Notes under the pieces: model-generated
What the model saw: the letters and a program-made list of their open reading frames with translations, nothing else
Database searches by the model: none
Told to the model about the DNA's origin: nothing
In this document: one piece after another, positions 1 through 12,681 of the stretch
Position numbering within the stretch: position 1 is the first letter of the stretch
How the letters are laid out: each line of letters starts with the position of its first letter
Assembly: GCA_010015745.1 (NCBI GenBank)
Contig: ML978178.1
Span: 267,981 to 331,980, forward strand
Length of the DNA: 64,000 nt
Direction: 5' to 3'
Source: Setomelanomma holmii
Lineage: Eukaryota; Ascomycota; Dothideomycetes; Pleosporales; Phaeosphaeriaceae
Program-made: the position numbers and the translations under genes

Positions 1-571
1 ATGAGATAGAGAAATCTTGAACGAGGGTTAGAACGTGCGGACCAACATGCGACTTATGGCAAATATGACAAGCCGAGAACGATCGTCGATGGCGTCCACA
101 TCAGTGTTCAATGTATGACAAGGTCTTGGGCTAACAGCTGCAGCCGATGAAGCGACTTGACGCTCACCTTGACGAACGGAGGCAAACGTGCACGTCGCAC
201 AAAAAGACAGTCGCGTGCCCCATGGTATCGCTGTCAGCGTCTTCTCAGCAAACAATTGTGATGCCTTGGTCAGATCCAAGCATAAACAATGATGAATTTT
301 TGAATCGCTGAGCATTCATTGGACGAAAATCATGTTTCGCCCTGGTAAGCGCTGGTTGAGGAGTGAAAGGTGATTGCCTCAGGCGCGGGATGTGCGGCAA
401 ATCGTCGGAGACGGCGCTTGCTTGGAAGAGCACCCCAACGCCAACGCCGACGCCAGTCACTCTCACCTTGCATGCACCGCGACTGCCAGCACCAGAGCAG
501 CACTTTCCCCGGGGACGATTCCCATGTGAGCCTCTTCCTGCTCATTGTCGCGCGCTGCACTGCTGGCAGTC
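1..571. other. 5' flank of the RING ligase gene
   Basis: No convincing gene is seen. The open frames here are short, run on both strands and lack recognisable motifs. The part next to position 572 is probably the promoter and 5' UTR of the RING-finger gene. Confidence 0.5.
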
Positions 572-3500
572 ATGGACAATCTTCGCACGACCCCGCCGGC
601 CACCGCCAGGCCTAAGAACTCGTCATCTTCGATAACCTCTGCACATGCCGCCTCGAGCTCGCAGCAGTCTCCCACCATGGCCCCTGGCTCGCGGACCGCA
701 CGAGGCAGCACACCGACTGCAGGCCGGTCAACCACAAAACTCGCCGACGACAAGGCGGCAACACGGCCGGCGAGCAGGGACAGCCTCAAGCAGAAGATGC
801 TGAAAAAGAGCGAAGAGGCACCCCGCCCAAGCAAGTCAGAAGAGGTAAAATACTCTAGACACGTGCACGAGAGCAACGGGAAAGTCGTGGCTGACTTCGT
901 GCAGCAACTCAAGCTCCTCAAAAGCGACTTCGACAGTCTGCGTCAGAATCTCACATGCAAGATCTGCGCTCGACTCTTCTACCAGCCTTACACCATATCG
1001 TGCGGGCACACATACTGCTACACTGTTAGTATGTCCCACTCCCGGTCTATACCCAGCCATCTAACGTGAGTAGTGCTTGTGCACGTGGTTTGCCAACAAC
1101 AAGAATCGCAAGACATGTCCCGACTGTCGCATCGTCGTGAAGGAGCCGCCGGCTCCTGCTTACGTCGTGAGTACTTTGATCGAGTTCTAGTCGCCAGTCT
1201 AACTCAGAATGTAGATACGAGATATGACGAGCACCTTAATCGGTCGAGCTGAGCTTCTTCCACCAGACGAGACTCTTGATGACCACAAGAAATGGCAGAA
1301 GGAGGAAGCCGACGCTGTACAGCAGGACAAGGACAACAAAGATCCCCGCACAGGTGGTTTATTCAAAGGCTGCTTCAAGACACACCCCCTACATGCGCGC
1401 GGGCCTTCGCTGCAGGTTCTCAGGGACAACGAGGATGGCGTGGATCGGTGTCCCGTGTGCACCTGGGAACTCGAAGATGGAGGGTGTCAGCAATGCGGCC
1501 TCATATTCGACGAATCGGGCGAAGTCTCGTGGGGCGACAGCTTTACTGGCTTCAGCGACATGGATGAGATGTCAGAGCACGATACCGAAGACATCGACGC
1601 CGAGCTCGACATGGAAGACGTGGACTACGAGGCCTACGGTAACTGGGAAGACTATCTGCCCGAGCAAGGGTCCTTCATGATGCGGCGGTTCTTGGGAGCT
1701 GGCATACCACCCAACGCTGCCGCATTCGCGCGGCGACGGCCCATGACGCACAGTGAGGCTGGCAGCCGACGCTCCTACTCGCAAAGCATAGTCTCCGATA
1801 TGCGTGACGAGATGGACACAGTCGAGGAGGAAGACGAGGATGGTGCAGAGGAAGATTCTGAGATGACTGACTTCATCAACGACGAGGACATTGACGGATC
1901 TACCTCTGCAAGCGCCGAATCGTCTACTCCCGGTCCGCCAGTGCAGCCAACGAATAATCGTGCACGTGCACCAGCGAGGGTCCGCCGAGTCGTCGAGTCT
2001 GAAACGTCTTCCACAATCTCGAGTGTCATTGAAGAAGAAGAGGAAGACGAAGAAGACCAAGGGCCCGTTCGCAGAGGGACAAGGAACCCGGCTCAAGCTC
2101 GCGTCCTCAATCGCGCCAACGGCGGCTCAAGGTCTTCTAGAGGAGTGCCGTCATCTACTTCGACTGACGTATCGACTGACGACCTCGATGAGGATACGCA
2201 GGCTCTGTTGCGGGATCAAGGATGGGGCATGCTACAGCACGATGATGATGAGGACGAGGATAGTGATGGAGGAAGAACGACCGTTGGGTGGGAACCGCTT
2301 GCGAACTCAAATGACAGAAGCCGAATGGCCGGTTCTCTAACACCTACTGCAGATCGTCCTCGGCCTAGCGCCCCAATACGCCCTCCTTCTCGAGCAGGCA
2401 ACATCCACCTGATGAATGCATCCCGTGGCCTTCGCCGAAGATCCTCCGTTCTTTCTACCTCCACGGTGCACTACGAAGATGGAGAAGCAGACGATGATGA
2501 TTCCGACCAGGATGGCGACCTCAACATGGCTATGCACTCGCTACGTTCACGGCGCTCACAGGCACATATGAGAAACATGGCCGCATTCTCCAACCCTCAG
2601 GGTCGTTTTGGCAGTCGCACACCGGTGCAAAGTGGAACTTCAGCCTTCGACCCAGATGCTGACGACAACTCGGACAATTCTCAGCCAGGGAACGGCCGCC
2701 GGGGACCTCGCACGCAGCGCCGTGAGTACGACCCACGCATCAGTTGGATGTTTGCTGCCCATCAACGGGCGCTTCAGGAGCATCAGATGACGGGCGCACT
2801 CATTGATGTGGAGCCGCGTTCTATTACACCACTAGCTCGTCCTCGAACTGCAAACCGGAACAGGCCAAGCCCAGCACAAGCGTACTCGCCTTTCCTACCA
2901 CCTAGTCGTCTACGCACGCCACTTATGGACAATACATCGAACATTGGCCCGGGCTCGCGCTTACCCACGTCCCCGCCGCGACGAAGTGCAATGTCTCCGG
3001 CCCTGCCCCAAGCGACCAGCGGCATGAACAGAGTCGAGCGTACACCCTCCATTACATCAACTAGCACCGATTCAGTGGTGCTGACGCCAGGCACGTCCGT
3101 GACCGGTTCGCAGGACTCCATTGATAGATTTGTGCAAACGCAAGCTGGGGCAGCCATCGATATTATCGATCGACCCGAAAGTCGCGTGAGCGCCCGACCT
3201 CCTTCTGCGGCAGGCAGACGAGGCTCAGCCAACTTCTCACCTGTGTACCCACCTTTTCATAACGCCAGCATGGGACTCCATGGCCAAAGTTCCGGGTTGC
3301 CGCCGTACCAGGCACGCGGCAATCCATGGGCTGCATTCGTGCAGGCTCGAGGCATTCGTAACCGTAGTTCGCGACCAGTCTTGCGAGATCAATCCTCTGT
3401 GGCGACTTTGAGGGCTGCTAACTCTAGAGCTAACATACGAGATGCCGCAAGCGTCAACCCGCCTCAGACGATGCGACCTCAAGCATCTCGCATTGGTCTT

Positions 3501-4091
3501 CGGTCGCAGCCGTCGCGCCGGCAATTGAGCAATCAAGCGTCAACGCGAACATTGCGCGCCAGTGATCACGCTCGTCCTCCACCATCGCCGGGCAATAACC
3601 CACAAATTCATAGTCAACCTCCCGCTCGTCCTATCAGACTGACACAAGATGAGCGCGACACTCGCGCGCGGGAGCTTGTTGAGACGAGAATGCGAGCACT
3701 TGGCCAACCGAATGCTACGCCAGCTGCCACGAATCCATTCACTCGACGTGCGGTCAATCTCGCGAGCGCACTGTATGTGCAAGCGCCTTCAGCTGGAGTA
3801 CAGCACACCCGGAGCAACTCGAACGAATCTATGCAGTCTGTCAACTCTTCGGGAACGGTCAGTGCTACCCCGACTTCGCCAGTGTTAGGTCGCCGCCGCA
3901 GCAATCGTAATATGATGAATGCTCCTCCTCCGGGTGTTCTACCTCCTTCGCAGGGATCATTCAATTCTCCCGCAACAGCATATGCAAACAGTTACTCCCG
4001 CCCGAGGCAGAATCCTCTCGCCAACACGTACGAGCCACCTCTAAATGTCAGCACACGTGTGAGCCCAGTAATAGCGGGGCATCTCATCTAG
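572..4091 (+). CDS. RING-finger E3 ubiquitin ligase with long disordered tail
   Basis: Three exons: 572-1024, 1074-1166 and 1215-4091; introns of 49 and 48 bp (GTTAGT...TAG, GTGAGT...TAG), 1140 aa. The RING is near residues 125-175 and is completed only by splicing: CKICARLFYQPYTISCGHTY, then C-x-C-T-W-F, then CPDC. A second Cys pair motif, CPVCTWELEDGGCQQCG, follows near residue 260. This layout, a RING followed by a small C-x2-C...C-x2-C element, resembles the fungal Psh1-like RING proteins, which ubiquitinate chromatin substrates such as mis-incorporated CENP-A; that assignment is inference. The remaining ~850 residues are low complexity, rich in Ser, Arg, Pro and acidic runs, with no further domain seen. 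The ATG at 572 was chosen because the upstream in-frame extension begins only at a TTG. Function as a ubiquitin ligase is well supported; substrate unknown. Confidence 0.85.
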
Positions 4092-5563
4092 GAAGTGTGT
4101 CGCCGACCTGCTCGAAAAGCACTTCATGAGCATCATTCAGACGACGCAGCTCAAGCGTAACTCTCACCGTATTTCCTTTGTTTCGCGAACAATTTGCATT
4201 GTGGCCGCAGTCTTCTCGGTTGGATTACTTGACCTTTTGCACGACATGTTCACGACTTTCCTGTCTTTTAGCGGCATCAAAAATAGGTTTCTGGACGCTT
4301 GCTCAGCATTTCCTGGCGTCTTTACTTTTGGGCGGCACTATACCACGGCATTGGGCATGGGCTCGAGGAGTATGAGGAAGGGCTGTGAAACTTGCATCGA
4401 GTTTGGAGGACAGACAGCTTTTGCATGGACATTGCATACGGAGAATATCATTATCTTGGAGTGTCTATGTCTGTCCCATGAATAAGTTTTTGGTGTAAAT
4501 GTTACTCGAGAAATGCGTCTTTATTCCTCTCAAAGGTTGAAGGTTCTCTTCCATCTGGTCGAAGGAGCACTATGTGATGTGGCATCCCACGCTGTCGATC
4601 GTTATGTATCCCATGTCTAACACCAGCGATGATCGGCGTCATTGAAACGCAACGTGGCACATTGACTTACAAAGCGCCGAGATAGACACGAGGACTGCGC
4701 ATCACAATTCGGGCAAGGAAGGGCTCTCTGGTGGTGTTGCGCTCGCGCAATAGCTTTGATATTTCTTGATACGATGATGTCCAGATAGCCTGTAAGGTAG
4801 TGACCCATACTCCGTTACAAATTTGATCAATCCAATACGTCGTACAGAACCGTACAAGTTGAAGTCTGTATCTGCCCATACTACCGTGATTCCCAACTCC
4901 TTGAAAACATATTGTGCGAGTAGCATCGATCTTGATTCCGACCGTATCATATACCCAAGCGCCTAACAGAACGATCCGCGTCGATTGTCAGATTTCGACT
5001 GTTTCTGAGAATGCAGACATAGATCAAAGCAGGACGTCGTGGTCGTAGAAAAATTCGATGTATGATAGAGCAAAGTTCGAGGCCAATCTCGTGACTCGCC
5101 GGTCATAATAGATGCGGAAAGGGGAAGAAGGAGCGTTGAATGTGTGTAGTGACCAACCGGGTCGCAACGGATGAACACTGGGCGCCTGGCTCGACCAACG
5201 CGGCCCGCCGAAAAGTCGATCTCTTAAAAAAGCCAGCAAAATGTGCATGTAGAGCAAACGGTCGTGGTCGGAGATAGCGAGTAAATTCCGGCATGCATCT
5301 GGTTGTAGCAGACAGATTTAACCTGTCGCGAAAAGCGGGTGCGACGTGGTTAGCGGAAGAAGTAATTTATGCTGCGCTGAGAATTTGAAGCAACGCTTAA
5401 GCAACGCTAATCGTACATAATCGTGATAAGATCTGGCGGCGCATCGATCGTGTAGATGGTCCTGCAAAGGGCGAGATGTCAGTCACTGTAGCACGGCCTA
5501 CACAACATAAAGTGGGCGCGGTCATACCGGAGATCATGAGTTGTAATGAAAATTGTATGTGCT
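4092..5563. other. Convergent intergenic region, no gene seen
   Basis: This lies between two gene 3' ends. A 119-codon ATG frame at 4126-4485 starts 35 bp after the RING stop and has no recognisable domain; it is most likely 3' UTR. Nothing else is supported. Confidence 0.5.
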
Positions 5564-6445
5564 TTAGTCCATGTAGAAGTCGCCTTTGAGAATGCGCTCT
5601 TGCATGGCGTCGGGGACCTTGGGTTGCTTCGGCATCTCGCGGGCAGGGGGCTCCATGATGGCGACGCTCTTGGCTCGCTGATGGCCTTGTGCGCCTAGCA
5701 TCGGCGGTGGACCGGACATAGAGCCTCGCTCGGCTCGAGAACGGAGGTTCTCCGCGAAGTTGTAGCCTTCGCCTGTAAGCGGAGATGTCAGTAAGTCATC
5801 ATCAAAAGTACATTCAGAATGCTCTGTAACATGTTCTGCGATGGGAGGCCAGATGTTGGAAACGGATGCAGATCGAGAAGAGCGCGGGGAGAGAGGGCCG
5901 ACAAGAAGTGACAGTGGGGAAGGCAGAGAACGCGACAATGAAGACAGACCTCGACCTCGACCAGTCGGGGGAGAGGAAGCTTTATGGATGGAGGGTCTAC
6001 CATTTTGGTTCCCAACACTCCCATTGCTCTGCCTAACGTCCCGCAGGGCGCGTGCACCGAAGCTTAATCGTCGAGCAAAGGGGGTTGCTGGGTTGCTGCT
6101 GGTGGCAGAGTTGGACGGTGCATAATCATCCTCAAACGGGCTCTCGTCAACGGAGCCGGAGTTGGCACTCGAGATGCTCTCCGTACGTGGACGAGGGACT
6201 TGGAACGGCGATGTTTGACCTGTTGCCGTTCCCAAACCAATTGTTGTGAGGGAGAGCCGCCGCCGTTGAGCGTTGGCAGCTGCAGTTGTGATGGGTCCCG
6301 ACACGCCCTGGGGACTGCCCTGTGGGCCGTTATAGCTGTTCGACCGACCGAAGAGGTCTTGAAAGGTCTGAGCTGTAATCGAGGCACGCCGCCGATCCGT
6401 TGCACCCGGGGAGTGGAGGGGTGGTGAATTGCTGCCGTTTGACAT
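5564..6445 (-). CDS. Conserved Ser-rich fungal protein of unknown function
   Basis: The uninterrupted frame encodes 293 aa, rich in Ser, Pro and Arg and largely disordered. The tail REMPKQPKVPDAMQERILKG followed by D-F-Y-M-D, and the block ARRLSFGARALRDVR, look like the conserved anchors of a Pezizomycotina-wide hypothetical family; I recognise the style but no function. A probable 177-bp intron (5949-5773, GTCTGT...TTACAG with a TACTGAC branch site 20 nt before the acceptor) would remove 59 codons and join ...TGRGR directly to GEGYNFAENLRSRAER, giving 234 aa. Because the intron is a multiple of three and has no stop, retention would also yield a protein. S/T-P and R-x-x-S sites suggest phosphorylation, but this is inference. 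Confidence 0.75.
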   Translation of the reverse strand: MSNGSNSPPLHSPGATDRRRASITAQTFQDLFGRSNSYNGPQGSPQGVSGPITTAAANAQRRRLSLTTIGLGTATGQTSPFQVPRPRTESISSANSGSVDESPFEDDYAPSNSATSSNPATPFARRLSFGARALRDVRQSNGSVGNQNGRPSIHKASSPPTGRGRGLSSLSRSLPSPLSLLVGPLSPRSSRSASVSNIWPPIAEHVTEHSECTFDDDLLTSPLTGEGYNFAENLRSRAERGSMSGPPPMLGAQGHQRAKSVAIMEPPAREMPKQPKVPDAMQERILKGDFYMD

Positions 6446-8711
6446 TGTATGGGATGGAGGTATCGGTCGAGTTCGGAGTGTCGAGGATAAGGTTGCAGTG
6501 ATCTCAAGGGGTGTTCAGTCTGAATTGATGTGCAGTGTGGAGTGGTGCTGGGTTGAGTGTGTCTGGAATGGACGCAGGGAGGGCGGTGGGTGGTGATATG
6601 TAGCTGAGTGCAGGGATGGGGTCCCTGGCTCGTGGACGCGGGTGGTCAACGCGAAGTACGTCAGCGGGGTTAATGGCGTGATAAGCGAGGCTTGTAACAC
6701 AGCGAACTGCGATTGCGAGACGATGGCGTGAGAGAGACAAACGCAACACAGATTGCGGAGTTGCGTTACAGGAGTAGAAGGGGAATGATGGGCAGGGCTG
6801 CAATATAGAAAGCGCTGGGTGAATCAACTGGAACGCTCGGCCACTCCTCAAGGCATGGATCAACTCTTGTTTGGCGCGCTAGTGCTGTAACACGCCTAGC
6901 GTAACTTCCCCGCAATGCACCCATGGCAGCGACAAAGCGGTCCATGTGGATAAGGGGACGTGGCTGCCATCGCGAGTGTCCAACCAGAACGTGGCCAGCC
7001 AGCGACTAGATTGCTTCCCCCCGCAGTCGACTCAGTGTCGACCCACCCTTCTGCGCCTGCAACCATAACGATCATCGTCGTGCCTGCGGTGCCTTTGCAC
7101 GTCCGACTGGCATGGACAGGTCGTCCGAGGCGGTGAAACGCACAGTAGGCCCGTAGATGTGGGTGAGTTGGTGTAGGGAGAGATGTCCGTCCAGAAACAG
7201 CTCACTTTTACTCAAAGATTGCGTCCGATAGGCATCATACAGCAAGCATGTTGTTCGAATGACTTGCCTGTTCACACTCGCATGTGGGAAGGCGCTACCC
7301 ATTAGTTAGTGTCGTCAAGCTCAGGACGAGCATCTTGGGCACATGCGCACCACTCACATCTCTTCGTTAAGCACCACTTGCATTGGTTAGGCATGGCATT
7401 CAGGTGCACAATGTCGTTGTGCGATCCCTATCAGTAAGTCGTTGTCGTATTGCAACTTCAGCTGGTCATTGACAAACAATGTGGCTGCCACATGCAGCCA
7501 TTATCTTGAAAGCTAGTAGCGTGTCATCATTGTATTGACTGATCAAGCCCGCGGCCGAAGCTCGTAGAAGCAACGTCTCAAAGATATCGCTTACGTTGCA
7601 AGGGCACATGGTCTTTCCAGCGACGTGGAATGAAACCAGTTTGTGGGACCTCAACGAAGTCCCGCCCACGAGATGGCTTCACTCGAGGTGATCATGGCGT
7701 GACAACCAAGGATGCTACAACATTGAGGGGATATCCGTTTGATGGATTGTGTTCAGTCGTCCCTGTGTGCTGCCAGATAGCTGACCTCCTTCGCAGACAT
7801 GGAGGGCAGTCTGCACCGGAAGTCAGTGGCAGCAGAAACCGGCCCCTTACACGAGCAAATGACTAGGTTGATGTACAACGCGCAGGAGGCTCTTTCCGAT
7901 TGGCTCCCGTAGAGGTGCGATACGACAAGAGCGGACCTCACCCTATCAGAAGTGGAGCTCCGACATTTCTACCGAGTTTGCTTCTTCCACTGCTGTGCGA
8001 AAAGCAGCATGCTGCCAGAGGACTGACGTATCTTATATGGATGGTGGAGGCCTAGGGCAAGACACCTCTTACGCCAAACTCCGCATTCGTGCACCTTGAG
8101 TCTTTTCTTGCTGGCGCGAAGCAGCCACAGGCCCCATCCCACAGCCCCGAGATCTTACACACGGAACTTGGCGGCGCCTATTGTATGGTGCGGAGAAAGG
8201 CTGTCAGCTGGACACAACCACTCGTACAATATGCTTCGAAGCAGAGTATGCTGCGCCATGGAAATGACCTCACAATCACTAGAGCACCTGGTGTGGGTAT
8301 GGATAGAATGGGGTTGGTATGGTAAGAATGTCAATTTGCTATCGAAAAGAAGTCGGTCATAAGTCATGCAAGGGAGTGTAAGAAGATATAAGATGGCCGT
8401 GAATCGTGCAAGCCCGATCACTCATCAGAATTGACTGTAAAATTAAACAGGAAGAGGTGAAGAAAAGAGATTCGCTGGAGGCGGCAAGGAGAGACATTCT
8501 AACGCTAATTTAACGTGGCAATCGACGGGAATGTCAATAGGAGGAATAGACAAGAGGGTTTCAATGAGATGAAGGTGGATATGAAAAGGAACAAATACAA
8601 GAAAGGAGCGAAACAAGTGCAGATTACCGCCAACGCCAATAGAGAAAGAAATAATGGAAAAGATGTCCAAGACATTCCTCACATCGAAGCACGGACAGGG
8701 TTGTGGGACAG
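6446..8711. other. Intergenic, no gene seen
   Basis: Upstream of the Ser-rich gene and downstream of the SWIM gene, both on the minus strand. All open frames are under 150 codons, lack motifs and overlap each other on both strands. No tRNA or repeat was recognised. Confidence 0.5.
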
Positions 8712-10155
8712 CTACTCCTGCATAGCCCTCTTCGGCTCACCTTCACGAACTTCCGAGGCTGCTCTCTTGCGGCTATCGTGAACAACTCGGCGAAATGCGT
8801 TGGCATAGCTCACTGGGGTATCGGACTCGGCAAGCTTCTGTTCAATGCCTTGTAGTGCTTCCCAATGTTTGCGGAGGACATCTTCCTGCGGTAGTGAGCG
8901 AAGTGTGTCTAGAACGAACGGAGCGTCGTCCTTGGCATGCGATCCGATGAGAGCGACGAAGAGATTGTTTTCAGCAGGGTTCAGAGGTGCTTCCAAGCCC
9001 CATGTAATGTTTTCGTACGAGTTGATATTACGAGCCACAACGCTGTCCAAGATCCTAATGAGGGCTGCCGCAGCCGTGACTGCGATGTTTCGGATGTCGG
9101 GATCATCTTCGTCCTGTTGGCGGCAGTAGTCGTCGATAGCATCAACGAGAACCCTGAGCTGCTTCGCACAGTTTGGGACATCGAATCGGGGTGCATCAGG
9201 AGACGCATCAGTGGGGCCGTGTGCGATGTATTCGTCGAGAGCGTGGAAGGTCCTGGCTATGCGGGTGTCGATCTTCTCAAAGAACACGCGGCGCTGGAAT
9301 GTTGGATCGATGACATCGCGGACTTGCAGGAATAAACCTGGATCTCGGATAGCGTAGTCCGAGAACAGCTTGGCGAATTCCTGATACTTCCTCGAGCGTT
9401 CGGACGTCAGAGGCGATGGAGGGGTCTTGAACTCTCCCGGCAAGGCGTCACTGGGCTCAAATACCGAGAGCATGTTGGCAACCTGCTCCTTGACCTCATC
9501 TTCGTCTTCGGGAATGTCGTCTTTCTGTATTACCCATTTGAGATCTTCGGCTACGCCCTCCAAACCTTTGCTATTCAGAATGTCGACAGGCGTGGTACTT
9601 TGGATTGTCAAGCCGTCCGGCGAGAATTGTAGGGGCTGATCTTCGAGGGAGTCGGTGGCCGTGGAGAGGATCTGATCTGCTAGCCAGTATATGTGCTTAA
9701 GAGCGATCAGTCCTGGCCACGTTCGCAATTGTGATCAGTCATACTTTACATGCTATGCCTTTCTCATTGGCTCCACAAGTGCACTTGGGATTCCGTAGCT
9801 TCCCGCCGATCGCTACTGTGATATCGTCGTCGATGTAGAAGTGTTTGATGCCGTCGATATCTTGATCCGTGGACAGCGTGCAGTACTTCATCTTGATCTC
9901 GTTGTCTTCCAGTCCCCTCTTGACTCGTCGTCGCAGATCGCTGTTAAGCGTGGAGACATTGTAGTGAAGATTGTTGGTCGATATGACGAGAGATGGCGTT
10001 GGTGAATCCGGCGATGTTGACTCTATCGACTGTAATGGTCGATCTTGGCTAGAGTTCGATGAGGATCCGGAGTCGGCCCTTGCCTTTGCGGCTCCAGCTC
10101 GAGTCGTCACCATATCCTCTCCCAGAGAGAGCTTCGAGAACTGCTCTACTGACAT
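8712..10155 (-). CDS. SWIM-type zinc-finger protein
   Basis: Two exons: 10155-9745 and 9695-8712, with a 49-bp intron (GTATGA...TTAAG); 464 aa. Splicing completes the SWIM zinc finger, C-x-C-x(n)-C-x-H: the first exon ends KCTCGANEKGIACK and the second starts HIYWLADQIL (residues ~122-145). The intron sits exactly between the last Cys-Lys and the His ligand. The N-terminal ~60 residues are Ser-rich and disordered. The rest (about 320 residues) is a mixed, mostly helical-looking region with no domain I can name, ending in a basic RKRAASEVREGEPKR segment that could be a nuclear localisation signal. SWIM fingers usually bind nucleic acid or proteins. This is much longer than the Shu2/Sws1 recombination factors, so I do not assign it to them. 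Confidence 0.85.
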
Positions 10156-12132
10156 GAAGAACGCTTACACCGATATGCTTTGAGGTAGTAATTTCCATGC
10201 GGAAAGCTATATATCAGCCAGCCCTGCATCGCCAGCTCCACGCCACCATCTTAGCTGATGCCTCGAGCGAACAATGGGGACGCAAATCCGCCAGTGTCGA
10301 AGGGCGCTTAACGAGTAGGCCTTCCGTGCCGTGTAAACGTTGGGGCGTGAGCCGGTTGTGGCTGTCCGGAGAGTAACCGAAGGATCGTGAGGTGTTCCTC
10401 GACGCCGCAGTTCTGCCCGCCTGACTATAGGCAGCGTTCGCCGAGACATGAATTTCTCATGACTGCCTGGCCCCATTCATATATCTCCTAGTATCAAGTC
10501 TCATCAGAAATTGGTTTTTAGCAGGCACGAAAAGCCATGCTTCATGCGAACGTCTTCGGAGTTGTTCAGTCTTCCGATTTGTGCACCAATTGTAGCATAT
10601 CAGCACACGGACCTCTTATGCTGGAAGCGAAACTGAGGTAACTTCTTACAGTTAAATTAGGGGCCGTGCATTTGCTGGCGTTTTCCCTCAACGGGGACTT
10701 TACTGTGCTTTGCCGCCGAGTCCAGGGTGCTGAAGGCCGCTAAATGGCTGAGCCTGGCTGTGATGCTGCAATGCGAGCTTTCACGTCACCGCAGCTACGG
10801 CGAGGCTCGTGATTGCTGCTGCAGCACTCTTATTCAGTGTAAGGCTTTCGCTGCTTGGGTTTGATCGTCCGCAAACGAACACAGCTCCATTTTGGCATCT
10901 TGCGCAAGGCGAATACGGCCAGTATACCAAGTGAGCTTTGGGTCTGAGTCTTGCCCGTCCTGAGTAGTGTATTTTGGCTTTGCTTGCTCAGCCCTGCGGC
11001 GTCATTTTGGATTGTACAGACCCTGCAACTGCCAGTCAATTATTGCGATATAAAACACACAAGGCGGACTGGCTAGAAGAAATGACAAACCTCGACAGGA
11101 GTTTCTGACGACATGAACAATCATCATGCGTGGCACCTGTCGCACACTCTTTCTTCTCTGTGCGCCTAGACCGCATCTGCGACCTCAAATGGCCCCAGAA
11201 TATGCTGCGCCCGCAGTGCTCTCCACTGGATCGTCATAAGACCGTCAGCTTTGATGATCGGTCAATTGAGAAGTTTGCAATACGAAACGATTTCGCAAGA
11301 CACTAGGACGCAGGTGCAATGTTTGATGAATTGGAGAAGCCTCTGAAAATGCTCGTATGCTCGGAAGGGATCATCAATTCCGCCATATCGGGGACGAAGT
11401 AACCATGCGTACGAAGTAGAGAACGAAGATGAAAAGCCTGACGTCGGGTGTGCACATAACGGTGCAGCCGAACCGTACTGCACACAGGGCAGATTCCTTC
11501 TTCATCTTCGGATGTCCAGTGCCACTGCGGCCACTCACAGACTTCGTGTAACCGCCGTGAAACACGACACCTAGGCAAACCGCCCCCAGTAACTGGAATC
11601 ATGCCCGAGCCATCGCGAGGTGCCGTTGAACTACGGCTGGGTATGTCGCCGTCCCGCGGCGCGAACGCCCAATGCGTCTTGGTGAATTGCGGCACGGCCA
11701 CATGAAGTGTATTGGAAGTGAGAGCTGGCATGCGCCTCAAATAATCGAAAGCCAAATGTTTCTTCAACGTGCGTGCTGCCATTAAGGAAAATATGCACCA
11801 TGCGATGCGATGCTCTGTCTCATGCATCGAGTTTCTCCTGATTATTGAAGCCTGACTTCGCTTGGCGCCGTTTTGTTATTGAAGCAAGGATTAACCGATA
11901 CGCCGAGGAAAACCTCAAGCTATGTTCTCTCGATGGGAGAATGGTATTTGATACGAATACCCAGGCGGAATATGGTTCAATGCCGTGGCCGGCGTGCTGG
12001 ATAGTGGTATGGAAAGTATCTTAAGTACGTCCATGCTGGCGTTCCTCTCGCAAACCTTTGCGTAAGATGGAGCCCTAGTCTTGGAAAGTTAATTGTTGAA
12101 TACTAACTCGGTGAGCAGACTCACACCGGGGC
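10156..12132. other. Intergenic, no gene seen
   Basis: About 2 kb holding the SWIM gene promoter (minus strand) and the 3' flank of the bZIP-like gene. The longest open frame (11303-11827, minus, 174 codons) has no recognisable motif and no splice partners that I could find. Confidence 0.5.
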
Positions 12133-12611
12133 TTACCTACTGCTTCCATCAGTGGTACGTGATGTACTGCCATATACTGAATTCTCTCGTGAGCTTTGTT
12201 GCGAGCTCTGTTCCTTACTCTTGCCCGTTTCAACCACATGCTTCATGGATATGCCACCCCATGGCAGTCCAGAAAGGTTATGATTTGTGTCGATGTCTTC
12301 GGGATCTGGTGACGCGTAGGCACTGCCAGCTCGCCTGCGATTTTCTATTTCTCTGTCGACCTCCTCTTTTTGCTCTTTCACTTTGTCGCCTGTCATCTGT
12401 CAGCGTTGCGCTGCAGTTTATAGGCCCGTCGAAGTATGCACTTACGAAATCTTCGCTGCGCAAGCTTATTCTGAATTTTCCTCCTCTCATTCAGATCTTT
12501 AATTTCAGACCACTCGTCAGACTTCGACTTTGACGATTCTCCACCAGCCGAAGGAGAGGTGCGTTCCACTGACGCAGACTGCTGTCTGCTGGACTGTCCA
12601 CCTTGAGACAT
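12133..12611 (-). CDS. Small bZIP-like transcription factor
   Basis: Two exons: 12611-12446 and 12389-12133; the 56-bp intron (GTAAGT...GACAG) splits an Arg codon in the basic region. Product 140 aa. The joined sequence reads NERRKIQNKLAQRRFR then DKVKEQKEEVDREIENR, near residues 41-74, which matches the fungal bZIP basic region (N-x-x-A-Q-R-x-F-R). The heptad region after it is very short and has few Leu, so dimerisation may be weak or unusual. The C-terminal half carries SGLPWGGISMKHVVETGK and a Ser-rich end; this block recurs in a family of small fungal bZIP proteins, in my recollection, but I cannot name a characterised member. The open frame continues upstream of the chosen ATG through a GT/poly-G microsatellite, which I treat as 5' UTR. 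Confidence 0.8.
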
Positions 12612-12644
12612 CCTGATAATTGCTCGTGCGAGTCTTGAACAATC

Positions 12645-12681
12645 GTGTGTGTGTGTGTGTTGGGAAGGTGGGGGGGGGGGG
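12645..12681. repeat. GT microsatellite plus poly-G run
   Basis: Eight GT dinucleotides at 12645-12660, then a short spacer and a run of 12 G at 12670-12681. This lies 34-70 bp upstream of the bZIP-like start codon, so in its 5' UTR or promoter (CA/C-rich on the gene's sense strand). Confidence 0.9.

Noticed and set aside
4126..4485. 119-codon ATG frame just after the RING gene
   Set aside because: Only 35 bp after the stop, no motif and no room for a promoter; most likely 3' UTR.
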